Source: Neobacillus paridis (GTDB taxonomy: Bacteria > Bacillota > Bacilli > Bacillales > Cytobacillaceae). Taken from it: a stretch of 64,000 nucleotides of DNA. A program made the translations under genes and the position numbers. Positions 54,972 to 63,447 of this stretch are shown one piece after another (position 1 is the stretch's first letter; each line of letters begins with the position of its first letter). Where the stretch lies: positions 62,001 through 126,000 of the forward strand of contig NZ_JAESWB010000045.1 in assembly GCF_016765675.1 (NCBI RefSeq). The letters are read 5' to 3'. The notes below the pieces were generated by a model. It did not search any database. It was not told the DNA's origin and worked only from the letters and a program-made list of their open reading frames with translations.

Positions 54972-55461
54972 TTAGTTGTTTTCGGGCACGGTAGAGTCTG
55001 GTTTTGACGGTTCCCGATTTCAGCTTGAGAAGGCTGGCGATTTCGGTTTCCTTGAGACCGTATTGGATTTTTAGGATGAGGACTTGCTGTGATTCAACGG
55101 ACAGCCTTTCCATCGTTCGGTCCACTTCCTCTTGAAAAAGACGGGCGCAAACCTCTTCCTCAATATTGTCTCTGTTTTCCACAGTTCCTGCCACTGGTTC
55201 TAACATGTCAGAATCGAGTAAATAGCAGCCTTTTCGTTTTTCCGATCTTAGAAAATCAATTGCCGTTCTGACAGTAATCGCGGACAACCAGGCACCGATT
55301 TTTGCGTAATCGTCAACCGAATCAATTTTTTTATAAGCCTTTAAAAAAGCTTCCTGAACGATATCTTCCGCATGGAAAAAATCTCTTGTATATTGATAAG
55401 CAAGATAAAACATTCGCTGCGAATATGTTTGATACAACTGATTAAAATCAATCTTACTCAG
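54946..55461 (-). CDS. ECF-type RNA polymerase sigma factor
   Basis: About 171 residues from a CTG at 55461, which has GGGGGG seven bases upstream (reads LSKIDFNQLYQTYSQRM); TTG 55437 is the first conventional start but lacks a ribosome site and would clip region 2. Region 2: AYQYTRDFFHAEDIVQEAFLKAYK; region 4: LSVESQQVLILKIQYGLKETEIASLLKLKSGTVKTRLYRARK. It is the last gene of the GntR/ABC operon, and I see no anti-sigma gene beside it. The DNA sites are unknown. Confidence 0.82.
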   Translation of the reverse strand: MSKIDFNQLYQTYSQRMFYLAYQYTRDFFHAEDIVQEAFLKAYKKIDSVDDYAKIGAWLSAITVRTAIDFLRSEKRKGCYLLDSDMLEPVAGTVENRDNIEEEVCARLFQEEVDRTMERLSVESQQVLILKIQYGLKETEIASLLKLKSGTVKTRLYRARKQLKRCLTPTG

Positions 55462-55500
55462 GTCGTCACCCCCCTGTGAAACTCTTCTAATTTCTTCTAA

Positions 55501-57459
55501 TTAAAAATGCTTTAATACAAAATCCGGCGCATGTTCCTCATCAAAAGACATGATCTCGTAGTAGCCACCAAATTTATAGTAAAAGATCGCCTTAAATTCT
55601 TTATCGGAACTGGAAGAAGCTTGATCCAGTAGTTCTTTAATTTGCCCGTTCTTCTTAATATTCAAAGAATTGTTTTTACCTTCCAATTCTCGCTTAAGTT
55701 CATCCACTGAATCCGTGTTGGTAGTTTCACCTTTCACTACAAGCACATGAGAAATATCCTCGGCAGTAATCACTGTCCGCTCCAAAAGCTGCTTCTCCTC
55801 TAGCCAGCGAATGAAATGGAGATACACCGGTTTAACTTCGCCAGCATAAACTGTCCCTTCACCCTCTAACGCCAATTCAATACTTGAGCCGCGGCCTTGG
55901 AAATAAAGACTGTCTGCATACGATTCTGCTAATACATCTTCTCGTAATGCGTGAATGGCTTCTTTGATTTCTTGTGGGTCGGATAATACCAACTCTTTGT
56001 TGCTCGGCCCATTTGCCCTGATATTCATCGTCTTAATTCGGCTATCCTTTACCTTAAATAGCGGATTTGCCGCCAGCTTATATTCTTTCGATTCCAAAAT
56101 CGGCTTGAAAAAGTCCTCGTAAAGCCGTTCATTGATTCTGTACTCGCGGGTAACATGACGGCCATTTTTTAATGTATAGCGAATAAAATAATCGCTCTCT
56201 ATTTCGTTGTTAGGACGGTTTAGATTCCGATCATCCAAGATTTGTTGATGCAGCTTGCGCACCGTGGCAATATTGGCTTGTTCCGTCAAAGGTTTCATCC
56301 TATAGTAATAATTCACGCCATCAGCTGATGTATAAAGAGGCCCATTGGTTAGCTGAACACTTTGAATATCGGCGATAGAAGGTACTTTATTTTCATAGAT
56401 CCCAAGTGTTTTAACGCCCATGACCAAGATAGCAACCACTGCCGCATAGACCGCTAAGCCTTTTACCCGGGCAAAAACCCGCCATGTCTTTTGCAGCACC
56501 ATCTCAGCAATAAAGTAACCAAAAACTGCCCCCATAACATAACCAAAAATGAGCCAGGCCAAGCTGTAATTGGATACCTCGTTGAAGTAGGCAGCGCCTA
56601 CAAGCATGGTACAAAAAGTGACACCATATTTAAAAATCGCCCGCAGTTTTGGGATGGCAATTGCCTCCGAGGCCTGCTCAACATTTCTCTTTTGATAAAA
56701 CAAGAGAGCCAACACATAGAAAATGATGGCGGCCACAAGGTAACCCACAGCATCCCCCCACTGAAATACCCTGCCATTCAAAGTGGTGGCATAGGTCAGC
56801 GGTGATATTTTTTCGAGTTGACTCTCTAAATATGTTGTGCTCGGGAAACCATACAGCAATATTTTTAGGTTATAAAACAGCAATTGAATAAACCCAAAGG
56901 GAAAAAATAAAAAAATATATGATAACACCGCATGGACAACCGATATCCCGGTCATCATCGCAATCAATACAGTCGCCGTATATAATAACACCGCAATGGT
57001 GCTGGTTGTGCCTGCCCAGTAAAATAAATCCGTAAGGCTAAATACCTGATCAAAGTCCAAGGCAGCGTGTATCACTATTGTAATCAATGTGATGGCGGCA
57101 ACGGGTGCGAGTAAAAACACCATTCCCGTAAGCGCATAATGGTGAAATATCTTTTCCCTCTTTAATGGCAGACTGTGCATCAGATCGGCGCTCTGCTTCA
57201 CATGCAGGAAACGAAATAAAAACACCGCCAAAATCACTGGCACGCTCACAAGCATGGCAAGTTGAAACTCAAAGGTAAATTGTTGAAACAGAACATGACG
57301 GTTATGATCGTTCAGCCGCCAGTCGTCCAGGTTTAGCGTCAACAGACGAATGGGCAGGATTAACAGCAAACCGAGGAAATACACAATCGAAATCCAGCCG
57401 GTGCTTCTGGCGATTTGCTTCATGATTTCGATATTAAACCACGACACTTTTGATGGCAT
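55501..57459 (-). CDS. ABC transporter permease of a YtrA-linked operon
   Basis: Start ATG 57459, overlapping the ATPase gene by 26 bases, with GGGGGA upstream (652 residues). Roughly ten hydrophobic segments in residues 1-360, then a hydrophilic domain of about 280 residues (from LTNGPLYTSADGVNYYYRMK) that looks extracellular. It resembles the ABC-2-type permeases found after ytrAB in Bacilli. In B. subtilis ytr responds to cell-wall antibiotics; a similar role here is inferred from the GntR regulator and ATPase. Confidence 0.77.
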   Translation of the reverse strand: MPSKVSWFNIEIMKQIARSTGWISIVYFLGLLLILPIRLLTLNLDDWRLNDHNRHVLFQQFTFEFQLAMLVSVPVILAVFLFRFLHVKQSADLMHSLPLKREKIFHHYALTGMVFLLAPVAAITLITIVIHAALDFDQVFSLTDLFYWAGTTSTIAVLLYTATVLIAMMTGISVVHAVLSYIFLFFPFGFIQLLFYNLKILLYGFPSTTYLESQLEKISPLTYATTLNGRVFQWGDAVGYLVAAIIFYVLALLFYQKRNVEQASEAIAIPKLRAIFKYGVTFCTMLVGAAYFNEVSNYSLAWLIFGYVMGAVFGYFIAEMVLQKTWRVFARVKGLAVYAAVVAILVMGVKTLGIYENKVPSIADIQSVQLTNGPLYTSADGVNYYYRMKPLTEQANIATVRKLHQQILDDRNLNRPNNEIESDYFIRYTLKNGRHVTREYRINERLYEDFFKPILESKEYKLAANPLFKVKDSRIKTMNIRANGPSNKELVLSDPQEIKEAIHALREDVLAESYADSLYFQGRGSSIELALEGEGTVYAGEVKPVYLHFIRWLEEKQLLERTVITAEDISHVLVVKGETTNTDSVDELKRELEGKNNSLNIKKNGQIKELLDQASSSSDKEFKAIFYYKFGGYYEIMSFDEEHAPDFVLKHF

Positions 57460-58333
57460 AACCGATATCCCCCATTTCATAAATAAAAATTTCCTCGAGT
57501 GTAAGCGGGAGTATGTCAAAAATGACTGGATTTGTCTCACGAATTTGTTTAGCAATCGAATCTTCTTCGCCCTTTACAATGAAGATGCTGACGCTTCCCC
57601 GTTTTTCACTATGAAGGATTTTCAGGCTTCGTAACAATTTGTTCGGGACAGTATCACGGTAAGCAAGCTGTACCTTGTGGGTGTCACTTTTGAGTTCATC
57701 CAGTTCCTTTTCGATAATAATTGATCCCTTATGGATGATGCCGATATGGTCGCAAAGATCCTCCACTTCCCGCAGATTGTGTGATGAAATGAGAATCGTC
57801 ATTTCCCGTTCGGCGACATCATGTATCAGCAGGTTTTTTACCTTTTTTCTAACGACGGGGTCAAGGCCGTCCAATGGTTCGTCCAAAATCAGAATTTCCG
57901 GATTGCAGGCCAGGGCCAAAATAAAGGAAATTTGCCGCTGCCAGCCCTTTGAAAAGGTTTGAATTTTTTTCTGTAAATTCACTTCAAACAGCTTGGCAAG
58001 TTTTTCAAAACGTTCCTCGCTCCAGCTTGGATAACAGCTTTTATAAAAACGGGCCATTTGCTTCGTTGTATAGTGTGAAAAAACAAAGGGTTGATCGGGT
58101 ATGTAAAAGATGTTTTGTTTCAGGCTGGTATTTTCATAAACCGGTTTGCCGTCAATGCTAATCTTCCCTTTGTCCTGGCGGTAAATCCCTGCAAGCAGTT
58201 TGATCAAGGTCGTTTTTCCGGCACCATTTGAGCCGATCAACCCATATATCGAGCCTTTTTGAATCGAAAGGTTGACGTTTTCCAATGCTTGAAACCGGTC
58301 AAATTGCTTGCTTACATTACTCATCTCAATCAT
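57434..58333 (-). CDS. ABC transporter ATPase, YtrB-like
   Basis: Start ATG 58333 after AGGAGGAGGGG (299 residues). Walker A GSNGAGKTT (about 36-44), a variant signature FSKGWQRQ, Walker B ILILDEPLDGLDPVV, switch His SSHNLRE. The C-terminal 80 residues are a regulatory extension common in YtrB. It overlaps the GntR gene by 8 bases, so it is coupled to it. Confidence 0.86.
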   Translation of the reverse strand: MIEMSNVSKQFDRFQALENVNLSIQKGSIYGLIGSNGAGKTTLIKLLAGIYRQDKGKISIDGKPVYENTSLKQNIFYIPDQPFVFSHYTTKQMARFYKSCYPSWSEERFEKLAKLFEVNLQKKIQTFSKGWQRQISFILALACNPEILILDEPLDGLDPVVRKKVKNLLIHDVAEREMTILISSHNLREVEDLCDHIGIIHKGSIIIEKELDELKSDTHKVQLAYRDTVPNKLLRSLKILHSEKRGSVSIFIVKGEEDSIAKQIRETNPVIFDILPLTLEEIFIYEMGDIGYAIKSVVV

Positions 58334-58715
58334 TCTCGTCCCCTCCTCCTTTTGCACTATCTAACTCTTGGATCGTTTGAATCAATTCATTCACTGAAAT
58401 GCCAATGAAGAGGGCCTCCAAGATTAGTTTTTCCAGCTCCTGCTTAATGGTTTTGATTTTTTCTGAATCCCTTATTTTATGGTTAGGGTTAACAAAACTC
58501 CCTTTTCCTTTAATCGAGTAAATGAAGCCTTGGGTTTCGAGTTCGCGGTAAGCTTTTTGAATCGTATTTGGATTAATGGTCAGTTCCGTTGCTAATGTCC
58601 GGACGGATGGCACTTGTTCATCAGGTTTCAATACTTCATTCATGATTAGCTCCTTCATTTTATCAACCAGTTGCTCATAAATCGGCTTACGGCTCCTCAT
58701 GTCCAGCTCAAACAT
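58326..58715 (-). CDS. GntR-family regulator, YtrA subfamily
   Basis: Start ATG 58715 with GGGGG upstream (129 residues). N-terminal winged helix: MRSRKPIYEQLVDKMKELI, QVPSVRTLATELTINPNTI, YRELETQGFIYSIKGKGSFV. Only a short C-terminal dimerisation tail, as in YtrA. It heads the operon and should repress it through the palindrome at 58753-58770. Confidence 0.88.
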   Translation of the reverse strand: MFELDMRSRKPIYEQLVDKMKELIMNEVLKPDEQVPSVRTLATELTINPNTIQKAYRELETQGFIYSIKGKGSFVNPNHKIRDSEKIKTIKQELEKLILEALFIGISVNELIQTIQELDSAKGGGDEND

Positions 58716-58752
58716 AACGGACCCCCAATCTGTATTAAGTGTACTATGATTC

Positions 58753-58770
58753 ATAATACAGTTGTATTAT
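58753..58770. promoter_or_regulatory. Operator palindrome of the GntR/ABC operon
   Basis: ATAATACA-GT-TGTATTAT, eight perfect base pairs with a 2-bp centre, 38 bp upstream of the GntR start; on the minus strand it overlaps a TATAAT -10 box. Probably the autoregulatory site. Confidence 0.65.
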
Positions 58771-58825
58771 ATGCTATCCATTGGAAAAATGGAAGGCTTA
58801 TTTTAAAATTTTAGTGTCGGGCATC

Positions 58826-58863
58826 GAAAAAATAACAAAGAGGATAGCTTCTTCGCTATCCTC
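58826..58863 (-). terminator. Terminator of the pdu operon
   Basis: GAGGATAGC (58840-58848) and GCTATCCTC (58855-58863) form the stem; on the minus strand TTTGTTATTTTTT follows. Located about 90 bases past pduV. Confidence 0.8.
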
Positions 58864-58951
58864 AAGGGGCTTTTTCTTATAACATTTTATTGAAAAATAT
58901 ACCGTATGTGGTCAAAAATGAAGGAAATAGTATCGACAGTTAAGAAGAATT

Positions 58952-59386
58952 CTATTCTTGGTCAAGATACTGTAGTATTTCGTCTATCCCTTGCCCGGTC
59001 ATGACAGAGATATGAATGATCTTCTCTGCTCCGGCCATACGCAGATATTCTCGGGCAGCTTCAATCTGTTTTGGATCTTTTGCCAAGTCTACCTTTGTTA
59101 CAATTCCAATGATCGGCTTTGGAAACATCGCCGCAAATAGCGGAGGAAACAAACTTGTTTGCTCTGTACAGTCCTGTATCAAACCGATTACATCGGCATC
59201 GGCCGCGGTGATCGTTATGGCATTATAATAGAATCTGTTTTCAATGTATTCACCGGGAGTATCGATGGCATTTTCAAATGTTTGAACGGCTTGCGTCTTT
59301 TGATATTCCATTTGCTCCCCGTGGAGCCTTTGACAAAGGGTTGTTTTTCCGCTGCCTGTTTTACCAATCAAGATGATTTTTCTCAT
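58952..59386 (-). CDS. pduV: PduV/EutP-type small GTPase-like protein
   Basis: Start ATG 59386, with AGGAG six bases upstream (144 residues). P-loop GKTGSGKTTL (about 8-17), DTPGEYIENR as switch/G3-like, TKVDLA as G4. EutP/PduV proteins accompany microcompartments; PduV has been linked to compartment positioning. Last gene of the operon. EutP is the same family; position after a PduU-like shell gene favours pduV. Confidence 0.82.
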   Translation of the reverse strand: MRKIILIGKTGSGKTTLCQRLHGEQMEYQKTQAVQTFENAIDTPGEYIENRFYYNAITITAADADVIGLIQDCTEQTSLFPPLFAAMFPKPIIGIVTKVDLAKDPKQIEAAREYLRMAGAEKIIHISVMTGQGIDEILQYLDQE

Positions 59387-59395
59387 AATCAACTC

Positions 59396-59749
59396 CTATG
59401 TTCTTGTTACCTTGGTAGCAATGGTAAAATCCAAAATCTTGGATAAGCCGGTTAGCACTTCATTCAGCGCATATTCGACGGAGGAGACATCTCCAGTAAT
59501 CACAACTGAACCACTAAAGCGATCCACAAAGCCAATTTTGATATTACCCGATTTTGTCGCAATATCGGCGGCAATTATCGAGGCTTCACTAGGTGTGATC
59601 GTTAATATTCCAATCGCATTATGATAATCATTCGCCAGACCGAGCTTTTTGTATAAGTCCTCGTCCGGATTGGCGATGATATGTGCTAAAGTGACCTGTT
59701 TCCCTGGTACATATTCTTGGATAATTCTTTCTTTTTTTCCTTGTTCCAT
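59396..59749 (-). CDS. pduU: Bacterial microcompartment shell protein, PduU/EutS type
   Basis: 117 residues, a permuted BMC domain: N-terminal [17 protein letters not shown] is the PduU/EutS barrel segment, and [22 protein letters not shown] with [13 protein letters not shown] is the BMC core. Hexamers of this type form part of the shell. Ten bases before pduV. Ribosome site is modest (AGGATGGG). Confidence 0.87.
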   Translation of the reverse strand: MEQGKKERIIQEYVPGKQVTLAHIIANPDEDLYKKLGLANDYHNAIGILTITPSEASIIAADIATKSGNIKIGFVDRFSGSVVITGDVSSVEYALNEVLTGLSKILDFTIATKVTRT

Positions 59750-59823
59750 ATCTAACCCATCCTATTTCCTTCATTAATTACCATTGCTGGGGCATCTCCA
59801 TTGAATGTTTTAACATGAAATAA

Positions 59824-59892
59824 TTAAGCTTTCTTGGCAGTAAGCCATCGGTAAATTAATCTTGGAAGAAATCTTCTAATCCTGATTTTCAT
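59824..59892 (-). CDS. Possible 22-residue basic peptide in the pdu operon
   Basis: ATG 59892 is preceded by TTGGAGGGG at a good spacing; TAA at 59824-59826. The product starts MKIRIRRFLPRLIYRWL, highly basic and amphipathic. It lies between pduQ and pduU on the coding strand. No family recognised. Confidence 0.4.
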   Translation of the reverse strand: MKIRIRRFLPRLIYRWLTAKKA

Positions 59893-59934
59893 CTTACGCC
59901 CCTCCAATTTTATTACTGCTTAACATTCCAAAGA

Positions 59935-61089
59935 CTAACCTTCATACGCCCACTTCAATAAATTTTTGAAGTCTTCCTTGCTGACACTTTTGGGATTGCC
60001 GGTCGTACAAATATCATGGCAGGCTTCCTCGGCAATGACTGGAACATTTTCTTCAAACAACTGTTCATCAATGTTACACTCTTTTAATGTGGAAGGAATA
60101 CCCATCCGTTTGTTTAGATATTTAACCGCCGTTGCCAGACTTAAAACGCCTTCTTCTAATGTAGAACTGGCAAAGCCTAACATCTTGGCAATCTCCGTAT
60201 ATCTTTTGGCTGCCTTGGAAGTATCAACCGTTCCATCACATAATCCGCCGTTAAATTGAATCACATAAGGAAGCAAAATGGCATTGCTTTTTCCATGTGA
60301 TAAATGGAATTTGGCGCCAACAGCGTGTGCTAAACTGTGATTAATCCCTAATGAGGCATTCGTAAAAGCAACCCCCGCCATGCAGGAGGCAACATGCAGT
60401 TTTCCTCTTGCATCAAGGTCTTCACCAAATCTATAGGCTCTCAGTAAATAGGTAAAGATAATTTTTATTGCTCTTTCCGCATAGATATCCGTGAATTCCA
60501 CTGCGTTTGGTGAGACATACGCTTCCAGCGCATGTGTCAGCACATCCATTCCGGTATCAGCCGTAACAGAAGGCGGGACTGTTTTCGTCAGCTGCTCGTC
60601 TAATATGGCAACATCAGGGTACATGCAGTCATCACTCATCGGAATTTTGATGTGGCGGGCTGTATCAGTTATAACCGAATAGGATGTTACTTCCGATCCC
60701 GTTCCACTCGTAGTTGGGATGGCAACAAAAGTAGGTCTGGCAAATTCCATTTTTCCATCGAACTTTTGAGCTGCCTTATCGAAAAATGACAAGATCGCTT
60801 TTGCTGTATCAATTGGTGAGCCGCCGCCAAGTGCAATAAGTAAATCTGGTTTCTCTTCAAGGAAGGAGGAAAACCCCGCTTTAACCGTTTCTAAAGAGGG
60901 GTTAGGTTCAACCTCTGAAAAAACCTTATATTCAGCTCCCGATAATCTGCTGATTATTTTGTCGGCTGTACCAAGTTTCACCATCATTTGATCCGTGACT
61001 ATGAACGCCTTTTTTACTTGCAAGTCACATAAATAGTCTAATGATTGGTTTCCAAAGATAACTTTTGGTTTTACTAAAAAGGTATTCAT
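59935..61089 (-). CDS. pduQ: Iron-containing alcohol dehydrogenase, PduQ type
   Basis: 384 residues, group III dehydrogenase. NAD-binding LIALGGGSPIDTAKAI (about 85-100), metal ligands in GINHSLAHAVGAKFHLSHGKSNAILLPYV. It reduces propionaldehyde to 1-propanol while regenerating NAD for PduP inside the microcompartment. The next gene upstream is a membrane protein. Confidence 0.87.
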   Translation of the reverse strand: MNTFLVKPKVIFGNQSLDYLCDLQVKKAFIVTDQMMVKLGTADKIISRLSGAEYKVFSEVEPNPSLETVKAGFSSFLEEKPDLLIALGGGSPIDTAKAILSFFDKAAQKFDGKMEFARPTFVAIPTTSGTGSEVTSYSVITDTARHIKIPMSDDCMYPDVAILDEQLTKTVPPSVTADTGMDVLTHALEAYVSPNAVEFTDIYAERAIKIIFTYLLRAYRFGEDLDARGKLHVASCMAGVAFTNASLGINHSLAHAVGAKFHLSHGKSNAILLPYVIQFNGGLCDGTVDTSKAAKRYTEIAKMLGFASSTLEEGVLSLATAVKYLNKRMGIPSTLKECNIDEQLFEENVPVIAEEACHDICTTGNPKSVSKEDFKNLLKWAYEG

Positions 61090-61123
61090 TTACTTTATCC
61101 TCCGACCTACACCTCATCACCAA

Positions 61124-61960
61124 TTACATGAGGGTAAAAATAAACAAGCTGCAAAGAAAGATCGTTGTTGCTGGCGGGTCAATATGACTGTCAACATAAG
61201 TGTTTAATGTATAGCCGATGGCTTCGCCCAAGACGCCGGCAATGACAGCAAATAGGGCACCAATCAGGACACTTCCGGTTGCCATAGTTGCATATCCGGC
61301 AACAAGGGTAATATGGTGGGTGATTGGAATATCAAAACCAAACTCTAGGAAGATTAATGTTGCCGCACTAATAACAAAACCAAGTGTAGTAATTTGCGTT
61401 AGATCTATCAAATAAGAAATAACCAAACCAATGCCTAGTGAATTTACGATAACAAAAGCCAATGTTTTGCCGGTAGGAACATATTGTCGTTTTTCACCGG
61501 CTTTTGGTGTGAATTTCCCAGTTAATCCTGAATGACCAAATGCGAAGCGGGCAATCAGACCTGATGTAAACACGGTCATCGCAACTGTATCGACAGGAAT
61601 TTTCAAATATGCATAGAGATAATTAATGAGATAACCCAAGATGCCAAACATTCCGCCAATCAATAAAACTGAATAATCATTGGTTTTTTTCAATGGCGTC
61701 AAAATATCAGCACCATTCTCAAATTCATGTTTCTTGTTAGCTGCGAACGCTGCGGCGGCAACACCGCCGGCAAACGCGATATGCGGGCCAAACAAGGTTC
61801 CAAAGGTAATATCGTTCAAAATGGTTGCAGGTCCGCCGGCTGCGATAACGCCGACGCCGATTAATCCGATAAATCCTGTGAAAATAAAAGCTGGTAATGC
61901 ACCCAGAACTGCGCCAAAAACTCCTCCACCAAATGCAGCTAAAATTAATTCCCAAGTCAT
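61124..61960 (-). CDS. Multi-pass membrane protein of unknown function in the pdu locus
   Basis: 278 residues with about eight hydrophobic, glycine-rich segments (ILAAFGGGVFGAVLGALPAF, IGLIGVGVIAAGG, FVISAATLIFLEFGFDIPI, GSVLIGALFAVIAGVLGEAIG). AAGGAG precedes ATG 61960. It is not PduF (MIP family; no NPA motifs) and is shorter than and unlike EutH. It sits where pduS would be expected between pduP and pduQ. It is likely a transporter for substrate or product; inference only. Confidence 0.6.
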   Translation of the reverse strand: MTWELILAAFGGGVFGAVLGALPAFIFTGFIGLIGVGVIAAGGPATILNDITFGTLFGPHIAFAGGVAAAAFAANKKHEFENGADILTPLKKTNDYSVLLIGGMFGILGYLINYLYAYLKIPVDTVAMTVFTSGLIARFAFGHSGLTGKFTPKAGEKRQYVPTGKTLAFVIVNSLGIGLVISYLIDLTQITTLGFVISAATLIFLEFGFDIPITHHITLVAGYATMATGSVLIGALFAVIAGVLGEAIGYTLNTYVDSHIDPPATTIFLCSLFIFTLM

Positions 61961-62052
61961 AAATACTCTCCTTACTCTGAACTCTTATTTTTAAGAGCAA
62001 ATCGTTTATTTTTATTAGAGGGTATTGCCGTACAACAAGATCTTTCTATTCA

Positions 62053-63447
62053 TTACCTTACAGATAATCCATCTACTAGAACACATTTTCTTCTTCTGGC
62101 AAAGTTTTTAGCAGAAGTTAACCCTTCGCCGGTAGGACCCGCGATCGTAAAAGTGGTATAACCTTCTCCGCCAACTCCAATTCCCGCGTAGGATGGACCA
62201 TTCTTGACAAAAATTGTGGTTTGAATGGCCTTGGCGAAATTCGTTAGATTGTCCACATTCTTAGAGTGCATAATCGCAGTATGACGGAAGCCATGCTCTA
62301 CTTCCACTGCTAATTCAATTGCTTTCTCAACATTTTCAACCCGGACAACCGGAAGGATTGGCATCATTAGTTCTGCCGTTACCAGCGGGTGATCGCCAGG
62401 TACGTCCATAATCGCTACACGGGTACCTGCAGGAACATCAATTCCGATTTGGCCTAAAATATAGGCAACATCTTTACCAACAAACTTTTTATTGGCATGC
62501 CCCTTGTCAACTACTAACTCGGTAAGCTTTTGAATTTGTCCTTTATCGGTAATTTGGAAGGCACCATTTTTCTTCATGTAAAAAATCAGGTAATCAGCGA
62601 CTGATTCAACCACGATGACTTCCTTTTCGGCTACACATGGCAAGTTATTATCAAAACTGCAGCCGTCAATAATATCCTTACCGGCCTTTTCCAGATCTGC
62701 TGTTTCATCGACAACGGCCGGAGGGTTTCCTGCTCCTGCCCCAATCGCTTTCTTTCCGCTCGATAGAACGGCTTTGACAACTCCAGGACCGCCGGTTGCC
62801 ACAAGCATTCTAATCTTTTTATGTTTCATCATGATGTTGGCTTGTTCAATCGACGGATTGACGGTGGTTGAAAGCAGGTTATCCGGCCCGCCGGCTTCCA
62901 CGATCGCTTGGTTCAGCAGTTCAATTGCTTTTAACGAGGTATTCTTGGCTGTCGGGTGCGGACTAAAGACAACCGCATTCCCTGCAGCGATCATCCCAAT
63001 TGAATTACAAATAACTGTTTCAGTTGGATTAGTCGTTGGTGTAATCGAACCAATCACACCGTAAGGAGAAAGTTCGACAACCGTTAATCCATGATCACCG
63101 GAAATGGCCTCCGTTTTTAAATCCTCAATTCCCGGCGTTTTTTCTGCCGCCAGGCGATTCTTGAGCACCTTGTCTTGATAGTTTCCCATGCCTGACTCAT
63201 CAACCGCCATGCGAGCAAACAATTCAGCATTTTCAATGGCTGTCTTACGAATGGCATCAATCAGTTTGCCTCTTTGTTCAAGTGAAAGTTTGACCAGTTC
63301 TTTTTGAGCAGCTTCTGCCGCTTCAATGGCCTCTTCCATATCCTCAAACAAGCCAAAATGCGGTGCTTTTGCCTCGTTATTACTCGAGCTCATTTCCTCC
63401 AAGATTTTTTTAACAAGTTCTTCAACCTTTTGTACATCTACAGTCAT
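62053..63447 (-). CDS. pduP: CoA-acylating propionaldehyde dehydrogenase
   Basis: 464 residues. N-terminal amphipathic helix VQKVEELVKKILEEM is a typical microcompartment-targeting peptide, followed by a linker and the aldehyde dehydrogenase fold. Catalytic Cys in GCSFDNNLPCVAEKEV, NAD region ATGGPGVVKAVLSSGKKAIG. It converts propionaldehyde plus CoA to propionyl-CoA. Overlaps pduO by 4 bases (ATGA). EutE is a close relative; pduO next to it favours PduP. Confidence 0.9.
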   Translation of the reverse strand: MTVDVQKVEELVKKILEEMSSSNNEAKAPHFGLFEDMEEAIEAAEAAQKELVKLSLEQRGKLIDAIRKTAIENAELFARMAVDESGMGNYQDKVLKNRLAAEKTPGIEDLKTEAISGDHGLTVVELSPYGVIGSITPTTNPTETVICNSIGMIAAGNAVVFSPHPTAKNTSLKAIELLNQAIVEAGGPDNLLSTTVNPSIEQANIMMKHKKIRMLVATGGPGVVKAVLSSGKKAIGAGAGNPPAVVDETADLEKAGKDIIDGCSFDNNLPCVAEKEVIVVESVADYLIFYMKKNGAFQITDKGQIQKLTELVVDKGHANKKFVGKDVAYILGQIGIDVPAGTRVAIMDVPGDHPLVTAELMMPILPVVRVENVEKAIELAVEVEHGFRHTAIMHSKNVDNLTNFAKAIQTTIFVKNGPSYAGIGVGGEGYTTFTIAGPTGEGLTSAKNFARRRKCVLVDGLSVR

